Part shown: piece by piece, positions 25,507 to 34,974 of the stretch
How positions within the stretch are numbered: the stretch's first letter is position 1
Layout: each line of letters opens with the position of its first letter
Assembly (NCBI RefSeq): GCF_001939735.1
Contig: NZ_MJIL01000041.1
Coordinates: 1 to 61,383, forward strand
Length of the DNA: 61,383 nt
DNA from: Photobacterium proteolyticum
GTDB lineage: Bacteria > Pseudomonadota > Gammaproteobacteria > Enterobacterales > Vibrionaceae
Direction of reading: 5' to 3'
Position numbers and translations under genes: made by a program
The notes under the pieces: generated by a model
Databases searched by the model: none
The model's input: the letters and a program-made list of their open reading frames with translations, nothing else
Told to the model about the DNA's origin: nothing

Positions 25507-28500
25507 CTTCGGTGCGCATGATAGCGAAAGTAAGCCTGTCTCTCTGTTGGCTCATTGTCGCCGGTTCAGCCTGGGCACTGAGCTCAGAGCAACGTGAGCA
25601 GGTCTATAGTTTGTCGCCGTCGTTACTGCACCAGGTTCCCCAGCATCAGGTGATAGATTCAGTAGATTGGCTTCATGGCCAGATTGTTACCGCAGAATTG
25701 ATGAACCGTGATGACATTGTCCAGAGTGCTCTCGAGAGACTAATGGCCGTTTCGCCTAATGATATACAAGGACAAGCAGCACGTGCGCGCCTTAGTGCGC
25801 GTAAGAATGAGATCAAGCAGGCTGAGTTGATACTGAATCTGCTGCGGGTTCAACACTCCGGAACGAGTTCGGTGTTGTTGCTAGAGTCATATTTATCTAT
25901 TTATACCCATAAACGTAATGAGTACAAACGACTTCAGCTCCTTGAAAAATTAGGTCGAACCGAGGAAGCCATTTCTAGCTACGATGCTCTGTTTCCGCAT
26001 GGAATGCCAACATTTCAATTCCGACTTAATTATCTTTCCTTGCTTGGTGAAGATGACAACAACTGGGCGCGGGTCAAAGATCAGTTGGAGGAGATGAATT
26101 ATCGATATCCGGATGTACCGGTTTTACAGCTCAGGCTTGCCAGTCATCTTAGAAAACGGGACTCAGCTAACCCCTGGATGTTGGCAACCGTTAAGAGGTT
26201 GGCCGCAAACCCGCATGTTGGGGAACAGGCCGCGGATACATGGCTAAGAGCACTTGCTGACCTGCCTGTTGATAAAAATTGGGCAAATCAACATGCGACT
26301 CTTGCTAGCTATTTTCCCTACAATTTCGCTATTCAGCAGGCCAACCTAGCAGCCCAGTCCCGCTGGAAACAGGAGCAAGAGTGGCTAGAAGATCCGACGT
26401 ACCTTGCCAAGCTAAAGGGAATAGCTTTGGTGAAAACCGAGGATCCCGCCAACCTCCCAAATGCTTACGAGCAACTAAGCTATGCGATGTCGACCCGGCC
26501 TAATGATCCTCAGCTACTTGAGGCGTTGGGGAAGTATTATCTGCGTATAGGGGAATCTGAGCAGGCATTGTTGTATTTCAAACGGGCCGCATATTTTGAT
26601 GATGATCCTGATAACGCCACAAAATACCAATCTCTAGTTCGAACAGCTCAGTACTGGACCTATATTGATCGTGGCGATCAGTTGATTGAAGAGGGGAATA
26701 CTCAACAAGGCAGGGAATACTATGCAAAAGCGCAGATCCTCTTGCCAGACAAACCACAAAGTTATACCCGTCTCGCAGGTCTATCTCTAGCTGAGGGAGA
26801 CTATTTAGCAGCAAGTGTTGGTTTTCGGAAGGCAAAGGAAAAGGATCCCTTGAATGCTGCAGCACTCAGAGGAATATTGGATATCTATGTGACGCAGCAG
26901 CAATCCGAAATTGCATTACAACAAGTGAGTTCGTTTACGCCAGAGCAGCAAGCGCTGGTGCGCAAGGAAATAAATGCGCTAACGATAGAGCAATTGGCAT
27001 TGCGGCTTGAAATTTATACGAGTAGCGAAAAAAGCCTACACCTAGTACAGCAAACGCTCGATATGCTGGTTGAACTTAACCCTGGCGATCCCTGGTTAAG
27101 AAAAGAAGTGGCTGATTTGCTGGCAGGCCATCATCACCAAGCGGTGGCTGATCGCCTGATGGCGAACTGGGCTGAGAACTCTCAGGAGCCGGAAATGGTA
27201 TATGCCTATGGTTTGTATTTATCCCAGCAAGACCGCTTGGCGGCTGCTATTGCAACGGTGGCCTCCATACCTGACGAAAAACGCACTGTCAGTATGGCGG
27301 TGACCCTGGAAAGGCTGAAACTCAAACAAGTTATCAATCAGGCGACAGCTCTTTATGAGCAAGCCCCTGACAAGGCAACCCGGTTGTTGCAGAGTTATCC
27401 GCGTCCCAAGTGGGTAGAAAGCCGGTTAACCCTGGCATTCGCTTGGATACGAATGGGGGACCTTGGCAAGGCTCGCTTAATTCTGGGTGCCCCGGAGCTT
27501 TCAACGTTGAATGACAATATGTTCATTCGTTACGGAGAAGCCGTGGTAGATCTGGATGATAGGTTTCTCTTCGATAGCTGGCGCATAGCTGCCCAGAACC
27601 GGAAATTAAACCAAGAGTTACAGGCGAAATACTATCAGACTGTGGCCAACTACGAATTATACGGCGCCAAAGCCGATTACGCCGTAGGAAACATCAATCA
27701 AGCACACCAGACGTTTCAGTTTTTACTTAACTCTGAAGTGGCCAGCCAAGATGAGATAGCACTTCGTCTTGTTCGGACCAGTCATAAACTGGCTGATGAA
27801 AAAACCTTTAGCTTTGTCACGCAGCGCTTGATCCAGCGCCAGCCTCTTCTTTCTTATTCACAGCAACTTAAATTGGCTGAGGTACTTTACGAGACCGATA
27901 ATAGTCAAGATGCGACTCTGATGTTGGCCAAGCTTAGTGAACGCAATGATGGGACGGTCATTGATAAGTGGGAATCGTTGAACATTGCGATGGAAAAACA
28001 GCAATGGGAAACTGCCGAAAAGCTGGCGTACCAGACTTTGCTGGCCGATAGGCAGGCGAAACATCCTGTCAAAAAGGAAGAGCAGGAGCTTACACTAGAA
28101 ACTATGTATCTTGAAGCCGATGACTATTGGCTGACGCGTAGGGTGAAAGCCGATATCGATACCCTGAGAGCCAGGGAGGATGGCTATATCAAGCTCGGTG
28201 TCGACTATGGCTTCCGCGAAGGTGAGAACCATGAGCTCAATGTGCCCTTGGAGGCCAAGATACCTTTCTCTGAGTATGATGGTCATTTGGTCGTAAAGGT
28301 AGACTATGTTGAGGTAGATTCAGGAGATCAAACTTTTTTTGATAGCGATGTCCGTTTTGACGATAAGCAGAGCGGCACAGCCATAGGGATTGGCTGGGAA
28401 GCCAAAGACTGGCGGATCGATATCGGAACTACGCCTCTGAGTTTTCTCAATACGGGTGTTGTCGGTGGCGTTGAGAAGGTATTTGATATCGACCAGTTTA

Positions 28501-29216
28501 CCTTTCGGGCTGCTTTGTCACGCCGTCCTGAAACCAGTACAACCGTGTCTTACTCGGGCATAAAAGCGGCCGTACCTCCTGCGGCGCCAACTGAGCAAGA
28601 GTGGGGTGGGGTGTTAAAAACGGGTATTAATCTTGGCCTGTCCTGGGATGACGGCGGGCCGTATGGTTATTGGTCGAGTGCGCAGTTCCACTACCTGGAT
28701 GGAAAAAATACCGTAGATAATACCCGGTTTGCTTTGATGGGAGGCGGCTACCGCAAGCTAATCGCCGAGGAAGATAAGCGGTTGAGTGCCGGGCTCAGTG
28801 CGTTTTATATGAGTTACGATAAGAACTTGGGTGAGTTTGCCGTTGGGCACGGTGGCTACTATAGCCCTCAGTCATATTTCTCGCTTTCGCTACCGGTCAG
28901 TTACTACGGTCGTTATCAAAATACCTGGGCCTATTCTGCCTATGCCTCGGTATCACATTCTTGGAGTGAGCTTGATGCGCCGTATGGGTTTGATGGTAGT
29001 GAAGAAAGGGGGGGGGATTTTGGTTATTCCCTTCGGTTGGCGGCAGAAAAAAGGGTAAGTTCGAAGTGGTATGTCGGGGTGTTGATGGATGCGGAGCGTT
29101 CAGAGTTCTATGAACCGAATCATTTTCAGCTGTATGTGAAATATACCTTTAATGAAGGCTGGCAACCGATAAAGACGCCACCTGAGCCGGTAGCTCTCTA
29201 CGCGGATTACTATTAA
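25497..29216 (+). CDS. bcsC: BcsC, outer-membrane cellulose exporter
   Basis: A protein of about 1239 residues. It has a signal peptide, then a long array of TPR helices (roughly residues 30-850) and a C-terminal 16-stranded beta barrel (BCSC_C, about 890-1239) that ends in an aromatic terminal strand (ALYADYY). It makes the outer-membrane pore for cellulose. Two starts are possible: ATG 25497 (overlaps the bcsZ stop by 10 bases) and ATG 25518; a TTG at 25485 also keeps the frame. A nine-base run of G (29008-29016) lies in the barrel coding region about 70 codons before the end; a shift of one base there would remove the last strands. The operon terminator follows. Confidence 0.92.
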   Translation: MSVTSVRMIAKVSLSLCWLIVAGSAWALSSEQREQVYSLSPSLLHQVPQHQVIDSVDWLHGQIVTAELMNRDDIVQSALERLMAVSPNDIQGQAARARLSARKNEIKQAELILNLLRVQHSGTSSVLLLESYLSIYTHKRNEYKRLQLLEKLGRTEEAISSYDALFPHGMPTFQFRLNYLSLLGEDDNNWARVKDQLEEMNYRYPDVPVLQLRLASHLRKRDSANPWMLATVKRLAANPHVGEQAADTWLRALADLPVDKNWANQHATLASYFPYNFAIQQANLAAQSRWKQEQEWLEDPTYLAKLKGIALVKTEDPANLPNAYEQLSYAMSTRPNDPQLLEALGKYYLRIGESEQALLYFKRAAYFDDDPDNATKYQSLVRTAQYWTYIDRGDQLIEEGNTQQGREYYAKAQILLPDKPQSYTRLAGLSLAEGDYLAASVGFRKAKEKDPLNAAALRGILDIYVTQQQSEIALQQVSSFTPEQQALVRKEINALTIEQLALRLEIYTSSEKSLHLVQQTLDMLVELNPGDPWLRKEVADLLAGHHHQAVADRLMANWAENSQEPEMVYAYGLYLSQQDRLAAAIATVASIPDEKRTVSMAVTLERLKLKQVINQATALYEQAPDKATRLLQSYPRPKWVESRLTLAFAWIRMGDLGKARLILGAPELSTLNDNMFIRYGEAVVDLDDRFLFDSWRIAAQNRKLNQELQAKYYQTVANYELYGAKADYAVGNINQAHQTFQFLLNSEVASQDEIALRLVRTSHKLADEKTFSFVTQRLIQRQPLLSYSQQLKLAEVLYETDNSQDATLMLAKLSERNDGTVIDKWESLNIAMEKQQWETAEKLAYQTLLADRQAKHPVKKEEQELTLETMYLEADDYWLTRRVKADIDTLRAREDGYIKLGVDYGFREGENHELNVPLEAKIPFSEYDGHLVVKVDYVEVDSGDQTFFDSDVRFDDKQSGTAIGIGWEAKDWRIDIGTTPLSFLNTGVVGGVEKVFDIDQFTFRAALSRRPETSTTVSYSGIKAAVPPAAPTEQEWGGVLKTGINLGLSWDDGGPYGYWSSAQFHYLDGKNTVDNTRFALMGGGYRKLIAEEDKRLSAGLSAFYMSYDKNLGEFAVGHGGYYSPQSYFSLSLPVSYYGRYQNTWAYSAYASVSHSWSELDAPYGFDGSEERGGDFGYSLRLAAEKRVSSKWYVGVLMDAERSEFYEPNHFQLYVKYTFNEGWQPIKTPPEPVALYADYY
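29008..29016 (+). repeat. G9 homopolymer inside bcsC
   Basis: Nine consecutive G residues in the coding strand of bcsC (codons E-R-G-G-D). In the sequence given, the reading frame is intact. Such tracts are prone to slipped-strand errors. Confidence 0.8.
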
Positions 29217-29241
29217 ATAGCTTGTATATGTCAATTAAGAA

Positions 29242-29266
29242 AAAAGCCTGCACGGAGCAGGCTTTT
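29242..29266. terminator. Bidirectional terminator after bcsC and cti
   Basis: AAAAGCCTG/CAGGCTTTT stem with a 7-base loop. T-runs occur on both sides, so it can stop transcripts from both convergent operons. Confidence 0.85.
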
Positions 29267-29286
29267 GGAGGAAGAAGGTGATCTAG

Positions 29287-31668
29287 TTATCGATTTTCCA
29301 GGCGGTTATAGTCCAGCAGCCCGGCCTCAATGGGATAACTATCTCGATATATCTGATTCAATTTGTCACTGAAAGACCAGAAGTCCGTACTTGTTCGGCG
29401 AACGGCATATTTGTCGAGTAGTTTGCGATAATCTTGTTCTGTATTCACTGTCTTTATTTGTTCAGCCAGTGCTGGAAGCTGCGATTCCTGTAGATACCAG
29501 AAGGCACCGGGGTAACTGCCAAGTATGCCTGAAACCAAAGTGACGTCGTCCTGTTCATACTGGCGATTAGATTCTTCATCAAACAGGCTTGAAATGTTCT
29601 TGTGGGCGCTGTTTCTAACCAGTGTGAACAGTTGCGGTTGGACGGTGCGATCATTTGGTTCTATGACGATAAATGTCAGCTCGGGGAACAGAGTTGCCTG
29701 CTTTCCTTTTAATTGGTTAATAGCATCAAGGGCTGCAATGCTTGTTGGTGCTAATTGTGTATTGGATAATACGAAACGGTCCGAATTCACAGTGTTTAAG
29801 CGTTCTTGCAACATATTAAACAGTTCTTTTTTAGGATTATCAGTGTTGAACTGGACACCTGTCGGTTGGTTAAAGGCATTGATATCACCCTGTATGAACT
29901 GGCTTAAATGTTGGCCGGAATCCTGATACCAGCTAGCTAACTCCTGACGCCTGGTATCTGTTGGTAGTAGTGACAAGAAGTTAGACTCTCCTTCCATACG
30001 CAGGAAGTCCATATACATCCGGGTAATAAGCTGGTGGCCGAAATTACCATAGACATCAAAACCGGCTACCAGCAAGTAATGGATTCGTTCTATTAATGAG
30101 TAATCAAGTACCCAGGCAGTTTTTGGATGCTCACCAACGAGTCCTTTTGTAACGGTGGCACTATCGAAGTGACGGAAAATGGTCAAAGTTGCATTGTCAT
30201 TGTGGCCATCGCCATCCCAAATAAGGTCTGTGGTCAAATGTTCGCCATTCTCAAACGTTTGGTTTAGCAGTTCGTTTTTGGCACGCAAGAAGCGTCCCTG
30301 CTGCTTAGCGTAGGAAATCCAGTTTGTGAGCGGCAGGGTGTTGCTTTCCTTTTCCGCCGGCAAACGTAGGTTGTGCGCCTGTTCTGCATAGAATGTATTG
30401 ACGCTAGGGACATTAGCCATTTCAGGATCAACGAAGAAGACCCAGAAGCGGTCATTAATGACATTTAAAGCCAGCTGGCCACGACATACAGGTCCTTTGA
30501 TGAAGCCCATGATGGTGTTTTGTGCATTATCGATCATAAATCGATAGCGGGCATTGGCTGGAAGTTGACTGAACGCCATCAGAGGGTTGGCTGCGAGATC
30601 AGGCTCATAGCCCGGCAGCGTAGAAACTACGTAAGAGGGTTCGAAAAAGAGTTCGTCATACCTTGCCATCTTGCTCTTGTTGAGGGCGTAAGGCATGTGG
30701 GTTTTATCAACAATAGTTTCTCGTACCTGCTCGAAACGGTAGTAGACGCGAGATACTCCGGGATCATCAAACGGTCGACGGGTCGCGATTAAATCCACAG
30801 GGCTGCCAGGTGCATTTTTAGAGCGAACTAGTTTAAAGAAGACCGGCTTTTCTTCATCTGAAAAATAGAGATGAGAAACAAACAGATGTTCGTAGATATA
30901 ACGGCTGACCAGTTGCTCTTTGAGAGAATCACCATTTAGGAAGGTTTCCCACTCGCGCACTTTGGCCAGGGTAGCTGCTGAAGGCGGTTGAACGCTGGTC
31001 ATTGGGGCGCCAACGGCCAACCATTCCATGAGAGTGTCGTTTTCGCTTTTTGCGATTTGAGGTAAACCGTAAGGCATGCCCCATTTAGGGTAGGCTTGCT
31101 CGTACTGTTCCATTTCCTCTATTGTCGGGCATTGCTGATCCCGATCCAGGCTAAAGTCCCAGCTATCTGGATTAAGGACTGTATCGGATGGTAAGGGGTG
31201 CGCTTGTTTAAGCTGTAGCATTCTTGCCATCACCCCTGCTTGGGTATTGGCCTCCGGTGACTGCTCACGTTCGTTGAGCACAGGCGAAAAGCCCTTTTCA
31301 CGCCATTGGGCTGTAGTTTGAGCATCAATAAACATACGCGTGGTATTAGCAGCCAGCAGACGCGTACCTTCGTAGACTTTCTCTTTATTGGCACCGCGGT
31401 CTATGCCTTCTGCTGAGCTTAACTTTAGTTGGCACGGCGCATCGTAACAGGCATGACAAACCACGCAGCGGTTTTCGATGATTGGTTTAACATCGGTGAG
31501 GTAGCGCTGAGCAATAGGCGTAGCTGCCGGTACTATCCGGTCTTTGGGCTCAGGCAGACCATAGAGTTGGTCATAATTGAAGCCGGCATATACAGCACAG
31601 CCTGAAAAAATCAGGGTGGCGAGGAGCACCACCACTCTTTTGCTCTGCTTAAAAAAAGGTAAGCGCAT
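29287..31668 (-). CDS. cti: Cis/trans unsaturated fatty-acid isomerase
   Basis: A protein of about 793 residues. An N-terminal hydrophobic stretch (RVVVLLATLIFSGCAVYAG) carries a lipobox-like SGC, and about 35 residues on is a heme c motif CVVCH, the hallmark of bacterial Cti. Cti converts cis to trans fatty acids in membrane phospholipids without energy, which stiffens the membrane under solvent, heat or osmotic stress. Length and overall content fit the family. Start 31668 (MRLPFFKQSKR) is chosen because the upstream in-frame extension to 31752 has no signal and overlaps the regulator gene's end. A ToxR-like regulator lies 80 bases upstream on the same strand. Confidence 0.9.
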   Translation of the reverse strand: MRLPFFKQSKRVVVLLATLIFSGCAVYAGFNYDQLYGLPEPKDRIVPAATPIAQRYLTDVKPIIENRCVVCHACYDAPCQLKLSSAEGIDRGANKEKVYEGTRLLAANTTRMFIDAQTTAQWREKGFSPVLNEREQSPEANTQAGVMARMLQLKQAHPLPSDTVLNPDSWDFSLDRDQQCPTIEEMEQYEQAYPKWGMPYGLPQIAKSENDTLMEWLAVGAPMTSVQPPSAATLAKVREWETFLNGDSLKEQLVSRYIYEHLFVSHLYFSDEEKPVFFKLVRSKNAPGSPVDLIATRRPFDDPGVSRVYYRFEQVRETIVDKTHMPYALNKSKMARYDELFFEPSYVVSTLPGYEPDLAANPLMAFSQLPANARYRFMIDNAQNTIMGFIKGPVCRGQLALNVINDRFWVFFVDPEMANVPSVNTFYAEQAHNLRLPAEKESNTLPLTNWISYAKQQGRFLRAKNELLNQTFENGEHLTTDLIWDGDGHNDNATLTIFRHFDSATVTKGLVGEHPKTAWVLDYSLIERIHYLLVAGFDVYGNFGHQLITRMYMDFLRMEGESNFLSLLPTDTRRQELASWYQDSGQHLSQFIQGDINAFNQPTGVQFNTDNPKKELFNMLQERLNTVNSDRFVLSNTQLAPTSIAALDAINQLKGKQATLFPELTFIVIEPNDRTVQPQLFTLVRNSAHKNISSLFDEESNRQYEQDDVTLVSGILGSYPGAFWYLQESQLPALAEQIKTVNTEQDYRKLLDKYAVRRTSTDFWSFSDKLNQIYRDSYPIEAGLLDYNRLENR

Positions 31669-31748
31669 GGATGAATTATTAACTGGTTGACATCTCAATA
31701 TTGTATAAGTAGCCACCGCGGTATAACAAGATTTTATTTTAACGTTGT

Positions 31749-33047
31749 TCAATTAGCGCTTTGCTGCTTGTACTCCGGTATATATTGCTTGTAATTAAAC
31801 AGTTTGGTGTTTTTCACACTGTTATGGACCCAGTAGATCCCTACATTGGGATAGAAGATCAGATCCAAGTAGGGTTGTTGGTAAAGCAGGTAACTGTACG
31901 CGATACGTTTTGCTCTAAAATCGTCTCTCATCTTCGATTCTGTCATTAACGCCGTTGATTTTTCCTCTACAAATAAATCACTTGGCTGGTACGCCCAATG
32001 AAACATGTCTGGTTTTAGCTGGGCGGTTGAAAGAAAAGGCGACTTATTTTCGATGATCGACAAGGTGGCCGCACGCACCGACAGGGCGTGATGGAAGTCT
32101 GTGTCTTTTTCAGTAATGAAAGACATATAGGAGTAGTTGAGCGTGGCAGATTCACCTTTCGAGATATAGTGATGGACAACCTTCGACTGAATACCGGACT
32201 CATCGATATAGTTCATGAACACCTGTGCGGTTGGCTCTCGTGCCAGCTGGGTTTGGATAACCGGATCATCCCGGTAGGTCTTGGTTTCATGAACAAGAAG
32301 ATCAGAAAATTGTTCCCAGTTGTGATAACCAAAAGTATATGAAAAATCGGTGTTTGACAGGCAGGCGCTTTCTTTGTCAACCCGGCACCAGGCAACAGAG
32401 TAGATTCCGTCACCCTTATAAGCAAAGGCTTTTACTTTGGTAATTTTGGGTGGTGAGACCACTTTTAGGTGTTGCCGGTAGGCAAGGTTGAGTTTTTGCC
32501 GCAGATCATCCAAATCGTCCTCATTAGTGGCAATGAGAGTAACTGAGTTATCTCCCCACTTTTCTGTTTGGGTTAAGTAGTTATTTTGTGCCGGTCGTTT
32601 GTAATGATTTAACCAGAAATAGGTACCAATACTGGCGATAAGCAGAAAACAAACAAACGAAAATGGGAAAAGAGGGTGATTAAAGAGGAACTTGGTTCTC
32701 TTTGTCAGCTCCGTGTCGAGTGGAACTTCCTGTCGTTCGAACTGAGTAACTTGATAACCAACACGAGGCAAGGTTTCAATGACCTCTCCTTTATGCCTTT
32801 CCTGCAGTTTTACCCGAAGCGCCCGTATAACCTGAAACAGTGATGCTTCGGTAACAACCCGATCAGGCCATCCTACTTTCAGTAATTCGCTCTTGGTAAT
32901 CGGACGCTGGTGGTTATCGATTAAAAAAGTAAGGATGCTTTGTTCAGAGAGGTTGAGCTTTTGTATTGAGTCAGAAGATTTGATGATGCCTTGGCATGGA
33001 ATGAAGTAAACGTCAGTTTGAAATTTAATCTGCTCACGGCTTGACAT
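31749..33047 (-). CDS. ToxR-like membrane-bound winged-helix regulator
   Basis: A 432-residue protein. Residues about 1-100 form an OmpR/ToxR-type winged helix: NLSEQSILTFLIDNHQRPITKSELLKVGWPDRVVTEASLFQVIRALRVKLQ and the wing VIETLPRVGYQVTQF. A single membrane segment follows (FPFSFVCFLLIASIGTYFWL, about 125-145), and the remaining 280 residues lie in the periplasm. This is the ToxR/CadC/TcpP arrangement. The periplasmic domain has only a few cysteines and no obvious known fold. The gene is directly upstream of cti and transcribed with it, so control of cti or sensing membrane change is a reasonable inference. Confidence 0.85.
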   Translation of the reverse strand: MSSREQIKFQTDVYFIPCQGIIKSSDSIQKLNLSEQSILTFLIDNHQRPITKSELLKVGWPDRVVTEASLFQVIRALRVKLQERHKGEVIETLPRVGYQVTQFERQEVPLDTELTKRTKFLFNHPLFPFSFVCFLLIASIGTYFWLNHYKRPAQNNYLTQTEKWGDNSVTLIATNEDDLDDLRQKLNLAYRQHLKVVSPPKITKVKAFAYKGDGIYSVAWCRVDKESACLSNTDFSYTFGYHNWEQFSDLLVHETKTYRDDPVIQTQLAREPTAQVFMNYIDESGIQSKVVHHYISKGESATLNYSYMSFITEKDTDFHHALSVRAATLSIIENKSPFLSTAQLKPDMFHWAYQPSDLFVEEKSTALMTESKMRDDFRAKRIAYSYLLYQQPYLDLIFYPNVGIYWVHNSVKNTKLFNYKQYIPEYKQQSAN

Positions 33048-33300
33048 TAATACCTCGGATGACTTGTGACACAGTGGAACGTTACCTTTTAGAATTCAAA
33101 ACGTTAATTACTAGAGATTTCATCAGACTAAAAGCACAGATAAAGTAATCTAGGACACTACGTTTAATTTTATGCTGGAAAGTAAGTCTACCATGAATAA
33201 GGGAAAAGAATAGGGAAGTTAGCTCGTTCGGGGAGGGGAATGACAGTGCTGTTCTGAAGGGGCTCAGGGAGGCGGATACCTCCCTGCCGGAACAATAAGA

Positions 33301-33753
33301 TTACTTCTTAAAGATTTCCAGGAATTCACGCTTCATTGGTGGGTTGCGGCGTGCTTTTTTCAGCTGCTTGCACATGTCTTTTACGCAGTTATGCAGTACT
33401 TTGTCTAGCATAACGGCTTTGTATTCTGTGTATTCTTCGTCTGTCATGTCATCAGGCTTTTTCGATTCCTGTAGCTCACCCAGGAAGTCTACACCTGAGT
33501 AGCTCTGGCTAAGCGCGATAAGAGCATGAAACTGTTCGAAGTTGTCCAGCACATTTTGCGCACTCGCAGGAAGCTGGTCCCACGCTAGGCGAGATGTTCC
33601 TTCAGAAGCTTTGTAGACGTTGACTAGCATGCCCAATAGTTCTTCCGGCACTTCTTCAAACTCGACAACCTGGCGAAGTTCTGGTGAACAATCGTCAAGA
33701 GTAAAGGTTACTTCTTCGGCGATTTGTTCTTCTTTATTTTCAATCTCAGACAT
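33301..33753 (-). CDS. Conserved acidic protein (DUF3069-like), function unknown
   Basis: A 150-residue cytoplasmic protein with an acidic N-terminal half and a basic C-terminal end (CKQLKKARRNPPMKREFLEIFKK). Two cysteines lie in LHNCVKDMCKQ. I think it belongs to the Vibrio/Shewanella family called DUF3069, but have not confirmed this. It is transcribed alone. A 22-base hairpin (CAGGGAGG/CCTCCCTG at 33265-33286) lies just beyond its stop, without a convincing U-run. Confidence 0.65.
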   Translation of the reverse strand: MSEIENKEEQIAEEVTFTLDDCSPELRQVVEFEEVPEELLGMLVNVYKASEGTSRLAWDQLPASAQNVLDNFEQFHALIALSQSYSGVDFLGELQESKKPDDMTDEEYTEYKAVMLDKVLHNCVKDMCKQLKKARRNPPMKREFLEIFKK

Positions 33754-34026
33754 AGCTAATTCCTACAGCATGAATAGTTAAGGAGGGGAATCCTATAGCC
33801 CTACGTATAAATGTCAACTTTTCTCCGCGTAACCGTCTAATTTGGTTAGCCAGAGTAATATAGCTTGTTATCGGTAACAGATTGCCAGTCAGAATTGAAA
33901 ACTTGCTAAGCAGGTCACGTTCGATCGCCTATAGTGAAAGTATGCTCATATTATCGTTAGGCAAATTTTCTAGCTGTGCTATAACTAAAGACAATACAAA
34001 TGTTTCAATATCAATAGGATGCTTTC

Positions 34027-34974
34027 ATGGAAGCAATGCGTATCTTACTGGTCGATGATGTTCACCTTGAACGTATGCAGCTCGCAATGAGGTTGCAGCG
34101 TCTTGGTCATATTGTCGAGGCTGTTGGTTCAGGACATGAAGCCATTGAAAAATATCCGTTGTTTGATCCGGACTTAGTGCTGCTTGATGTCAGCATGCCG
34201 GATATGAGTGGCACCGAGGTGGCGGAGCAAATTCGAATTCAGCACCCTGACTGGGTGCCGATCATCTTTCTGAGCGGTCATGATGAACCTGAAATGATTG
34301 CCAAAGCCATTGATATGGGCGGGGATGATTATTTGGTCAAGCCAGTGAACAAAATGGTTTTGGTCTCTAAATTAAAAGCCATGCAGCGTATTGCGCACAT
34401 GAGACACCAACTGAAGGAGGCGTCGGAGCAACTTGAACTGGCTAATGAGCGCCTTTCGCAACAGGTTAATGAAGATGGCTTAACCAAGCTGGCCAACCGA
34501 CGTTATCTTGATCAAAAGTTGGCTGAGTTTATTTCGTGGCATGGGCGCAATAACTTATCGTTGACCATCATCATGGTGGATGTGGATCACTTCAAACCGT
34601 TCAATGACCATTATGGGCACCTTGAAGGTGACCGCTGCCTGCAGGCGGTTGCCGGCGAGCTCAAGCAGACTTTTAGCCGGGCAGGGGAGCTTGCCGCCCG
34701 TTACGGTGGTGAAGAGTTTGTTGTCTTGATTAGTCATTGTGACAAAACCAAGGCCGTGAGGGAGTGTGAAAGGCTGAAGGCCTGCATTCAGCGGTTAGAA
34801 ATCCCTCACTCGAAATCGACGACATCGGATGTGGTAACCGTTAGTCAGGGGATGGTTTCGTGGATCCCTACGGGCCTTGAAACGTCTGAGAATATGTATG
34901 AAATCGTTGACAAGGTGCTCTACAAAGCCAAGGAGCAGGGGCGTAATCGTTACGTTGCTGCAGAGTTTACCTGA
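34027..34974 (+). CDS. Response regulator with GGDEF domain (diguanylate cyclase)
   Basis: A 315-residue PleD-like protein. A receiver (residues about 5-125: VDD, LVLLDVSMPDMSG and DDYLVKPVNK) is followed by a coiled-coil linker and a GGDEF domain. The active-site motif is GGEEF (AARYGGEEFVVLI), with substrate-binding VDVDHFKPFND, so it should make c-di-GMP. The inhibitory I-site is RAGE rather than the usual RxxD, so product inhibition may be weaker. A cognate kinase is not in the neighbourhood. Transcribed alone. Its product could feed the cellulose genes 5 kb away, but that is only proximity. Confidence 0.9.
   Translation: MEAMRILLVDDVHLERMQLAMRLQRLGHIVEAVGSGHEAIEKYPLFDPDLVLLDVSMPDMSGTEVAEQIRIQHPDWVPIIFLSGHDEPEMIAKAIDMGGDDYLVKPVNKMVLVSKLKAMQRIAHMRHQLKEASEQLELANERLSQQVNEDGLTKLANRRYLDQKLAEFISWHGRNNLSLTIIMVDVDHFKPFNDHYGHLEGDRCLQAVAGELKQTFSRAGELAARYGGEEFVVLISHCDKTKAVRECERLKACIQRLEIPHSKSTTSDVVTVSQGMVSWIPTGLETSENMYEIVDKVLYKAKEQGRNRYVAAEFT

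Noticed and set aside
33265..33286. Terminator of the DUF3069-like gene
   Set aside because: The hairpin CAGGGAGG/CCTCCCTG is good but no run of U residues follows on the minus strand, so I leave it as an unexplained hairpin.
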